A stretch of DNA of 8,198 nucleotides from Bacteroidota bacterium (GTDB lineage: Bacteria > Bacteroidota > Bacteroidia > Chitinophagales > LD1). The notes beneath the pieces are model-generated. The model had not been told where the DNA came from. It worked only from the letters and a program-made list of their open reading frames with translations, and did no database searches. The stretch spans positions 1 to 8,198 of the forward strand of contig JAFDYM010000036.1 of the NCBI GenBank assembly GCA_018267435.1, given 5' to 3'. Positions within the stretch are counted from its first letter, which is position 1. The number at the start of each line of letters is the position of its first letter. A program made the translations under genes and the position numbers. Positions 1-5,885 of the stretch are shown here, one piece after another.

Positions 1-596
1 AGATATTCAATAACATCAACCAATGGTGGGAGAACAATAAGGCCAATGGCAAGCAGAGCGTGGTGTTCGGCTACAGCTTGGGCAAAGCGCAACGCATATT
101 GAAATATCTCGACAAAAACATTGCACCCATATATGCGCATACTGCCATTTATAACACGCAGCAGGCCCTGATGGATTTTGGTATGGATGTGTACCCCGTG
201 CAGCATTGGAACCCGAGCGTAACGAAAGATGAAACAGCTGGTGCCATGATAATAGCACCGCCTTCGGCATTCAACACGCCTTGGCTGAAGCGCTTTCAAC
301 CTTTCAGTACGGGCTATTGCAGCGGATGGATGCAGGTGCGCGGCGCACAGCGCAGGCGCAATGCCGATGCAGGCTTTGCCCTAAGCGACCATGCCGATTG
401 GCCGGGCTTGTTGGAAGCGGTGAAAGCAACGGAAGCAGAGAAGGTGTATGTAACGCACGGTTACCAATCTACTTTTTCACGATACCTAAATGAGATAGGT
501 ATTGAGTCGGGTGAAGTGGTAACGGAATATGGTGATGATGAAGCTTATGACGATGCTAAAATAATAGCAGCAGGGGAGGGCGAAGAAGCAGCATGA
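1..596 (+). CDS. Ligase-associated DNA exonuclease (metallo-beta-lactamase/beta-CASP fold), C-terminal part
   Basis: The reading frame is open from base 3 to the TGA at 594-596 with no stop upstream, so the gene is cut by the window edge. About 197 residues are visible. Family members usually have about 330-340, so the N-terminal HxHxDH metal site is outside the window. A GTG at 60 is internal, not a start. What is seen is the beta-CASP part: FGYSLGKAQ near the start, the family stretch SGWMQVRGAQRRR, then SDHADW (visible residues 128-133, beta-CASP motif B) and VTHG (150-153, motif C). These histidines help bind the two catalytic metals. The tail is acidic and Ala/Gly-rich. Known for the family: the P. 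putida homologue is a Mn-dependent DNA nuclease encoded with the ligase, helicase and phosphoesterase. Its TGA overlaps the ligase ATG (ATGA), pointing to translational coupling. RNA-processing beta-CASP enzymes are the alternative, but the sequence details and neighbours argue for the ligase-associated exonuclease. Confidence 0.93.
   Translation, partial: IFNNINQWWENNKANGKQSVVFGYSLGKAQRILKYLDKNIAPIYAHTAIYNTQQALMDFGMDVYPVQHWNPSVTKDETAGAMIIAPPSAFNTPWLKRFQPFSTGYCSGWMQVRGAQRRRNADAGFALSDHADWPGLLEAVKATEAEKVYVTHGYQSTFSRYLNEIGIESGEVVTEYGDDEAYDDAKIIAAGEGEEAA
593..596 (+). promoter_or_regulatory. ATGA stop/start overlap coupling exonuclease and ligase
   Basis: The exonuclease stop TGA (594-596) and ligase start ATG (593-595) share bases as ATGA, the classic arrangement for termination-reinitiation. 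A GGAGG at 575-579 lies upstream at somewhat long spacing. Confidence 0.75.
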
Positions 597-2248
597 AACG
601 CTTTGCACAGCTAATAGAAGAAGTAACTGCGAGTACTAAAACCACGGATAAGACGAGCGCCATAGTAAGGTACTTTACGCACGCCAATGCCGAGGATAAG
701 ATATGGGTGCTGGCACTGTTTACAGGCAGAAGGTTGAAGCGCACCATTAGCTCAACGCGCCTGCATGAATGGGCTGCCGATTTAGCAGGCATACCTTTAT
801 GGCTATTTGAAGAAACCTACCACAACGTAGGCGACTTAAGCGAAACCATAGCATTGATTCTACCAGAAAGCAATAGCCAAACTGATAAGCCTTTGCACTA
901 TTGGATGGAGTACTTGAATGAACTAAGCACGCGTACAGACGAAGAAAAAAAAGAGGGCATCATCAACGCATGGTATGAGTTGGGTACTGCCGAAAGGTTT
1001 GTATTCAACAAGCTGATGAGCGCCACGTTCCGTATTGGTGTTAGCCAAGGTGTGGTGGTAAATGCACTGGCTAAATTGTATAATGTAGATGCGCAGGTAA
1101 TAACCCACCGCATCATAGGCAAGTGGGATCCGTTTACCACCAACTTTGAAGAACTGCTTACGGGTGAGCATATTGATACAGATGTAAGTAAGCCTTACCC
1201 TTTCTACTTAGCATATCCTTTAGAAGAAGGCTTGGAAAGTTTAGGCAATGTAAAAGATTGGCAAGCGGAATGGAAATGGGACGGCATACGCGGACAGATT
1301 ATAAAACGCAAAGGCGAACTGTTTGTATGGAGTAGGGGAGAAGAACTAATAACGGAAAAGTTTCCCGAGTATCAGCAGTTGTTGGAATATATACCCGATG
1401 GTACTGCTATAGATGGTGAGGTGATTTGCTTCAACAATAACGGCCCTATGCCCTTTAGCATATTGCAAACGCGCATAGGCAGAAAGAATGTAAGCAAGAA
1501 GATATTGGAAGATGCGCCCGTGGTATTTTTAGCGTATGATATTATTGAATATAATGGCGAAGATATTCGTAGCAATACACAGCAGGAGAGAAGAGTAATA
1601 CTTGAACGCATAGTAGACGAAGTGCGTTTGCAATATGCCGATAAGCATGAGGTGAAACCTGAGGAGCCTTTTGTATTGCAGTTATCGCCATTGGTAGAAG
1701 TAGAGACGTGGGATGAGTTGACGAGCAAGCGGGAAATGTCGCGCGATATGCTGAGCGAAGGCATTATGCTAAAGCGTAAAGAATCTATCTATCAAACAGG
1801 GCGCAAGCGCGGCGATTGGTGGAAGTGGAAGGTAGAGCCGCTGAGCATAGACTGTGTGCTGGTAGCTGCGCAAAAGGGTAGCGGCAGGCGCTCAAGCCTG
1901 TACACCGATTATACATTTGCGGTGCGCGATAAGGATGGTAAATTGATAACCTTTGCCAAGGCTTATTCGGGTTTAACCGATAAGGAATTTGCGCAGGTAG
2001 ATGACTTTGTAAAGCGTAATATATTGGAGAAGTTTGGGCCTGTGCGTACTGTAAAGCCACAGCTTGTTTTCGAGTTGGGCTTTGAAGGTATAGCAGCCAG
2101 CAGTAGGCACAAAAGCGGTGTGGCGGTACGCTTTCCGCGTATGCTGCGATGGCGGAAAGATAAGCCCGTGGAGGAGATAAATACACTGGACGATTTAAAG
2201 GCGCTGCTGCAAACCTATGGCAGCGCGAAGGACGAAGATAATGGCTAA
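593..2248 (+). CDS. ATP-dependent DNA ligase (ligase-associated repair cluster type)
   Basis: This 551-residue enzyme seals nicks in duplex DNA through a ligase-AMP intermediate, with ATP as cofactor. An N-terminal DNA-binding domain spans roughly residues 1-200. The nucleotidyltransferase core follows with motif I EWKWDGIRG (catalytic Lys228), a motif Ia-like WSRGEE (247-252), motif III AIDGE (272-276), motif IIIa FLAYDIIEYNGED (312-324), motif IV SEGIML (388-393) and motif V WWKWK (409-413, Lys411/Lys413). The C-terminal OB domain ends in RFPRMLRWRKDK (513-524), matching motif VI. All the catalytic motifs are present, so the enzyme should be active. Length and motifs fit the bacterial PP_1105-like ligase family and not LigD, since no polymerase or nuclease domain is fused and no ku gene is nearby. 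The ATG at 593 overlaps the upstream stop, with a GGAGG at 575-579 upstream. The 3' end overlaps the helicase start by 8 bases. It is presumably an accessory ligase beside the essential NAD-dependent LigA, which is not in the window. Confidence 0.97.
   Translation: MKRFAQLIEEVTASTKTTDKTSAIVRYFTHANAEDKIWVLALFTGRRLKRTISSTRLHEWAADLAGIPLWLFEETYHNVGDLSETIALILPESNSQTDKPLHYWMEYLNELSTRTDEEKKEGIINAWYELGTAERFVFNKLMSATFRIGVSQGVVVNALAKLYNVDAQVITHRIIGKWDPFTTNFEELLTGEHIDTDVSKPYPFYLAYPLEEGLESLGNVKDWQAEWKWDGIRGQIIKRKGELFVWSRGEELITEKFPEYQQLLEYIPDGTAIDGEVICFNNNGPMPFSILQTRIGRKNVSKKILEDAPVVFLAYDIIEYNGEDIRSNTQQERRVILERIVDEVRLQYADKHEVKPEEPFVLQLSPLVEVETWDELTSKREMSRDMLSEGIMLKRKESIYQTGRKRGDWWKWKVEPLSIDCVLVAAQKGSGRRSSLYTDYTFAVRDKDGKLITFAKAYSGLTDKEFAQVDDFVKRNILEKFGPVRTVKPQLVFELGFEGIAASSRHKSGVAVRFPRMLRWRKDKPVEEINTLDDLKALLQTYGSAKDEDNG
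2227..2248 (+). promoter_or_regulatory. Ribosome-binding site and stop/start overlap between ligase and helicase
   Basis: GAAGGA (2227-2232) stands 8 bases before ATG 2241, and the ligase TAA (2246-2248) falls inside the first codons of the helicase, giving an 8-base overlap. This fixes the preferred helicase start and implies translational coupling. Shine-Dalgarno use is weak in Bacteroidota, so the site is only supporting evidence. Confidence 0.55.
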
Positions 2249-4715
2249 GAAAACAGCAATAGGCGAGCAGGTGATACTGGACTGGATGGATGCCCAAGGT
2301 TGGCATGCGTTCCCGTTTCAGCAGCAGGCTTGGCGCGAATACCTCAATGGTAAGTCGGGCCTATTGAACGCGCCTACAGGCTGCGGTAAGACCTTTGCGC
2401 TGTATCTGCCAGTATTGATTGAATGGATAAATAAGCACCCGAAAGATTGGCAGGATAAAAAGGGCAATGGATTGCAGTTGCTATGGATTACACCGCTACG
2501 TGCATTGGCAAAGGATATACGCCGTGCCATGCAGGAAGTATGCGATGCTATATCGCTGCCATGGGAGATAGGTATGCGCAGCGGCGACGTAAGCACAGCA
2601 GAACGCAACAAGCAGAAAAAGCAAATGCCCGAGGTGCTGATAATAACGCCCGAAAGCTTGCATCTAATGCTGGCGCAGAAGGACTATCCGAAAGTGTTCA
2701 GCAATTTGCATACGGTAGTAATGGATGAGTGGCATGAATTACTCGGCAGCAAGCGCGGTGTGCAGGTAGAATTAGCACTAAGTAGATTGAAAACCATAGT
2801 GCGCGAAAAGCAGAAAAAAGAACTGCGCCTTTGGGCTATAAGTGCCACCATTGGCAATATGGAAGAAGCTCTGGAAGTAGCACTTGGCGAGAAGCGCGAA
2901 GATGCAGCCATAGTGAAGGCAGTGGTGAACAAGAAGATGGAGATTACTTCCATTCTGCCTGATGAGATTGAGCGTTTCCCTTGGGCGGGGCACTTGGGTA
3001 TAAAGTTGGTAGAGAAGGTGATGCCGATACTGGATGAGAGTAAGACAACATTGCTTTTTACCAATACACGCGGTCAGTCGGAGTTATGGTTCCATACATT
3101 GCTCAATACTCACCCTGAGTTGGCGGGCTATATTGCCTTGCACCACGGCTCGATTGATGCAGAGGTACGTACCTGGGTAGAGGATGCATTGCATAGAGGA
3201 GAACTGAAGATTGTAGTCTGCACTTCATCGCTCGATTTAGGTGTCGACTTCCGCCCTGTTGATTCGGTAATACAAGTAGGTTCGCCGAAGAGCGTGGCGC
3301 GTTTTCTTCAACGTGCAGGGCGCAGTGGCCACTCGCCCGATGCTACCAGCAAGATATATTTTATGCCTACGCATAGCTTGGAACTGGCAGAAGCTGCCGC
3401 GCTGAAGCAGGCTGTGCGCGAAGGCATCATTGAACAGCGCGTGCCTGTGATAGGTGCGTATGATGTGCTGCTGCAATACCTATGTACCTTGGCTGTAAGC
3501 GATGGCTTTAAACCGCAAGATATATTGCCCGAGGTGCGCAGCACCTATTGCTATAAAGATATAACCGACGATGATTGGGCATGGCTGCTTGGCTTTATAA
3601 CCACGGGCGGCGATGGGCTTGGTGCATACGATGAATACAAGAAGGTAGATGTGATAGATGGCATCTATACCATTACCACTAAGAAGATAGCTATGCGCCA
3701 CCGCATGAGCATTGGTACCATAGTTGGCGATGCTATGATAAAGATTAAGTTCCTAACGGGTGGCTATGTAGGCAGCATGGAGGAGAGCTTTATTGCGCGC
3801 TTAAACCCCGGCGATGTGTTCAGCTTAGCAGGGCGCAACCTGGAGTATGTAATGATAAAAGATATGGACGTGCTGGTGCGCAAGGCAACGGGCAAGAAGG
3901 CTATCATACCAAGTTGGAATGGTGGGCGTATGCCTTTGAGCGCTTATCTCGGCGAGGTGCTACGACATACTTACGAAGGGATGAATAGCCATAAACCGCA
4001 GGAGATAGAGATGCAGGTGCTACAGCCATTGTTCGACTTGCAACGCAAGCTGAGCCACGTGCCAAGCGAGGGTGAAACGCTGATTGAATACATTAAGAAC
4101 AGAGATGGCCACCACTTGTTTGTGTACCCATTTGAAGGGCGTTTGGTGCACGAGGTAATGGCTACGCTGCTGGCATATCGCATTAGTCAAATAACACCAA
4201 TTACATTCTCAATAGCTATGAATGATTATGGGTTTGAATTGCTGAGCGACCAAGAAATTCCGATCAATAATGAAATACTGGCAAGCCTGTTCGATACAGA
4301 AACTTTATTGCTCGATATACAGAAGAGTATTAACTCGACCGAGATGGCGAAGCGTAAGTTTAGAGATATAGCAGTGATAGGTGGCTTATTGTTCCGTGGT
4401 TACCCTGGTGCAGGGGTAAAGAACAAACACTTGCAGAGTTCATCATCACTGCTGTTTCAAGTATTCAGCGATTATGATCCGAAGAATATCTTGCTGCGGC
4501 AAGCATACTTAGAGGCCTTTAACGAGCAGATGGAAGAGGCGCGTTTACGCGCGGCCCTTAACCGCATTGCTGCATCGAATATTGTATTGAAATACCCCGA
4601 TAGGTTTACGCCTTTTGCATTCCCGATAAAGGTTGATTCGCTGCGCGAAACTTTAACAAGCGAGAAGCTGGCAGACCGCGTGAGACGTATGCAAGCACAA
4701 CTGGAAAAAAGCTAA
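2241..4715 (+). CDS. Ligase-associated DEXH-box helicase (Lhr-Core family)
   Basis: This is a superfamily 2 helicase of 824 residues. Lhr-Core enzymes are ATP-dependent 3'-to-5' translocases that unwind DNA duplexes. Visible motifs are Walker A APTGCGKT (44-51, Lys50), TPLRALA (84-90, motif Ia), TPESL (136-140, motif Ib), motif II DEWH (162-165), SAT (201-203), LLFTNTRGQSE (271-281, motif IV), TSSLDLGVDF (328-337, motif V) and QRAGRSGH (357-364, motif VI with the arginine finger). A winged-helix and beta-barrel region should follow. The DEAD-associated C-terminal domain carries VYPFEGRLVHE (628-638). The size matches Lhr-Core rather than full-length Lhr (about 1,500 residues), so the large C-terminal extension of long Lhr is absent. 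ATG 2241 is preferred over an in-frame ATG at 2217 because GAAGGA (2227-2232) lies at good spacing before it and because the longer start would add a poorly conserved basic leader. The stop is 9 bases before pdeM. Confidence 0.96.
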   Translation: MAKKTAIGEQVILDWMDAQGWHAFPFQQQAWREYLNGKSGLLNAPTGCGKTFALYLPVLIEWINKHPKDWQDKKGNGLQLLWITPLRALAKDIRRAMQEVCDAISLPWEIGMRSGDVSTAERNKQKKQMPEVLIITPESLHLMLAQKDYPKVFSNLHTVVMDEWHELLGSKRGVQVELALSRLKTIVREKQKKELRLWAISATIGNMEEALEVALGEKREDAAIVKAVVNKKMEITSILPDEIERFPWAGHLGIKLVEKVMPILDESKTTLLFTNTRGQSELWFHTLLNTHPELAGYIALHHGSIDAEVRTWVEDALHRGELKIVVCTSSLDLGVDFRPVDSVIQVGSPKSVARFLQRAGRSGHSPDATSKIYFMPTHSLELAEAAALKQAVREGIIEQRVPVIGAYDVLLQYLCTLAVSDGFKPQDILPEVRSTYCYKDITDDDWAWLLGFITTGGDGLGAYDEYKKVDVIDGIYTITTKKIAMRHRMSIGTIVGDAMIKIKFLTGGYVGSMEESFIARLNPGDVFSLAGRNLEYVMIKDMDVLVRKATGKKAIIPSWNGGRMPLSAYLGEVLRHTYEGMNSHKPQEIEMQVLQPLFDLQRKLSHVPSEGETLIEYIKNRDGHHLFVYPFEGRLVHEVMATLLAYRISQITPITFSIAMNDYGFELLSDQEIPINNEILASLFDTETLLLDIQKSINSTEMAKRKFRDIAVIGGLLFRGYPGAGVKNKHLQSSSSLLFQVFSDYDPKNILLRQAYLEAFNEQMEEARLRAALNRIAASNIVLKYPDRFTPFAFPIKVDSLRETLTSEKLADRVRRMQAQLEKS

Positions 4716-4724
4716 TTTCACCTC

Positions 4725-5357
4725 GTGGAAATTACATTGCGGCAACAGCATTTCGACTTACTGCCACAGCGCGCTATTTACTGGAAAGAACAGCAATCGC
4801 TTATACTTAGCGACCTGCACATAGGCAAGGGTATGCACTTTCGTAAAGAGGGTATTCCTATTCCTAAACAGGCTTTCGATGATGATTTGAATACATTGAA
4901 TAGCTTGATTGTAGCGCATCAACCGAAGCAATTAATAGTAGTTGGCGATATGTTCCATAGTAGGCACAATAACGAGGTAAAGCTGTTCGATATATGGCGT
5001 GCGCAGTATACTGAGTTGAGCATACTTTTGGTGAAGGGCAACCATGATATTCTAAAGAAGGAAGACTACCGCGAACTGCATATCGATGTCATCAAGCAAT
5101 ACGAAAAAGAGGACTTTGTTTTTACACATGATAGCTGCGATAATACCAGCGATAAGTTTTGCTTTAGCGGGCACCTGCACCCTGGTGTTGCTATATATGG
5201 CCCTGCGCGGCAGTCGCTTAAGTTTCCGTGCTTCCACTTTACCCCTAAAGATTGTACGCTGCCTGCCTTTAGTAAGTTTACAGGCTTGGCTATTATAAAG
5301 CCTAAGGTAGCAGATAAGGTATTTGCTATTGTAGAGGGTGAGATAGTGAAAATTTAG
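4725..5357 (+). CDS. pdeM: Ligase-associated metallophosphoesterase (DNA endonuclease PdeM/MPE type)
   Basis: This 210-residue protein has the calcineurin-like binuclear metallophosphoesterase fold. Metal-binding motifs are present in order: DLH (Asp30, His32), GDMFHS (Asp75, His78), GNHD (Asn106, His107, Asp108), THD (His135) and GHLH (His150, His152). The opening LLPQRAIYW and closing LPAFSKFTG also match the ligase-associated subfamily. Known for the family: P. putida MPE is a Mn-dependent single-strand DNA endonuclease and phosphodiesterase encoded beside an exonuclease, ligase and Lhr-Core helicase, exactly the company kept here. The start is GTG at 4725. An in-frame stop, which is the helicase's own TAA (4713-4715), precludes any earlier start, and no ATG sits near the conserved N-terminus. 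No Shine-Dalgarno-like site precedes it, so translation may depend on ribosomes arriving from the helicase 9 bases upstream. An ordinary nucleotide phosphodiesterase is the alternative reading but is unlikely in this context. Confidence 0.95.
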   Translation: MEITLRQQHFDLLPQRAIYWKEQQSLILSDLHIGKGMHFRKEGIPIPKQAFDDDLNTLNSLIVAHQPKQLIVVGDMFHSRHNNEVKLFDIWRAQYTELSILLVKGNHDILKKEDYRELHIDVIKQYEKEDFVFTHDSCDNTSDKFCFSGHLHPGVAIYGPARQSLKFPCFHFTPKDCTLPAFSKFTGLAIIKPKVADKVFAIVEGEIVKI

Positions 5358-5399
5358 CGCTGAATTTCTATATTAACACTATAGTAAAAACCTTAAACC

Positions 5400-5825
5400 A
5401 TGAGCACAGAGAATACAACAAGGGTAACTATAGAAACAACCGTAAATGCGCCGGTAGAAAAGGTTTGGCAATACTGGACACAGCCCGAGCATATTACCCA
5501 ATGGAACTTTGCCGTAGACACTTGGCAGTGCCCAAGCGCTACTAACGACTTACGCGTGGGCGGTAAATTTACCTCGCGCATGGAGGCAAAGGATGGTAGT
5601 TTCGGATTCGATTTTGAAGGTGTATATACAGATGTGGTAGAGCACAAGCACATAGCTTATGCTTTAGGCGATGATAGAAAGGTAGAAGTGAACTTCTATG
5701 CTGAGAACAACGCAACCCGTGTAGTAGAAACCTTCGACGCCGAAAACCAGAACGATGTAGAGATGCAGCGCGCAGGTTGGCAGGCCATACTCGATAATTT
5801 TAAGAAGCACGTAGAGAGTAACTAA
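5400..5825 (+). CDS. SRPBCC-fold protein, AHSA1/START-like family
   Basis: This small cytoplasmic protein of 141 residues has no signal peptide or membrane segment. The START-like (SRPBCC) signature is clear: an N-terminal beta strand leading into VNAPVEKVWQYWTQPEHI (residues 15-32), then W35, VGGKFTSRM (53-61), DFEGVYTDV (71-79) and the C-terminal helix AGWQAILDNFKKHVE (125-139). The whole protein is one domain enclosing a hydrophobic pocket. Members of this family are often annotated 'activator of Hsp90 ATPase homolog 1-like', but bacterial copies mostly have no known ligand and Hsp90 activation should not be assumed. It starts 42 bases after pdeM with no visible terminator or clear promoter between them, and a strong terminator begins at its stop codon. 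Co-transcription with the repair genes is therefore plausible, but a functional link is only inference. Confidence 0.9.
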   Translation: MSTENTTRVTIETTVNAPVEKVWQYWTQPEHITQWNFAVDTWQCPSATNDLRVGGKFTSRMEAKDGSFGFDFEGVYTDVVEHKHIAYALGDDRKVEVNFYAENNATRVVETFDAENQNDVEMQRAGWQAILDNFKKHVESN

Positions 5826-5868
5826 AAACAAAAGGGGCAGTGAATAATTTCACTGCCCCTTTTGTTTT
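5825..5868. terminator. Bidirectional intrinsic terminator between convergent genes
   Basis: A perfect 20-bp inverted repeat (5825-5844 against 5849-5868) encloses a TAAT loop. The GC-rich core GGGGCAGTGA is flanked by an A-rich run on the left and TTTTGTTTT on the right, so the RNA ends in a U-tract whichever strand is read. The first base of the stem is the last base of the SRPBCC stop codon, and the convergent gene's stop lies 18 bases beyond the stem. This hairpin should end both the repair operon and the surface-protein transcript. Confidence 0.93.
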
Positions 5869-5885
5869 ATATATAGCGCAAGCAT

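Noticed and set aside
60..62. GTG as the start of the exonuclease
   Set aside because: The frame is open upstream to the window edge and already codes for family-like sequence, and a start here would remove the whole metallo-beta-lactamase metal site.
1372..1764. Minus-strand open frame of 130 codons
   Set aside because: It is antisense to the ligase catalytic core, Ser/Thr-rich and without any recognisable motif, so it is a shadow of the ligase frame.
2217..2240. Earlier ATG start for the helicase
   Set aside because: It would add a basic eight-residue leader inside ligase coding sequence with no ribosome-binding site, whereas the ATG at 2241 has GAAGGA at good spacing.
593..2248. Non-homologous end-joining LigD
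   Set aside because: There is no polymerase or 3'-phosphoesterase domain fused to the ligase and no ku gene beside it; the neighbours are those of the separate ligase-associated cluster.
1785..2306. Minus-strand open frame of 173 codons
   Set aside because: It lies opposite the motif-rich 3' part of the ligase and the helicase start, its translation is low-complexity (Tyr, Pro, Ala, Leu, Ser, Arg) with no domain, and it would cover two well-supported genes.
5358..5399. Promoter in the gap before the SRPBCC gene (TATATT at 5369-5374, TATAGT at 5380-5385)
   Set aside because: AT-rich boxes are expected by chance here, and the Bacteroidota -7 consensus TAnnTTTG and -33 TTTG are not seen at suitable spacing.
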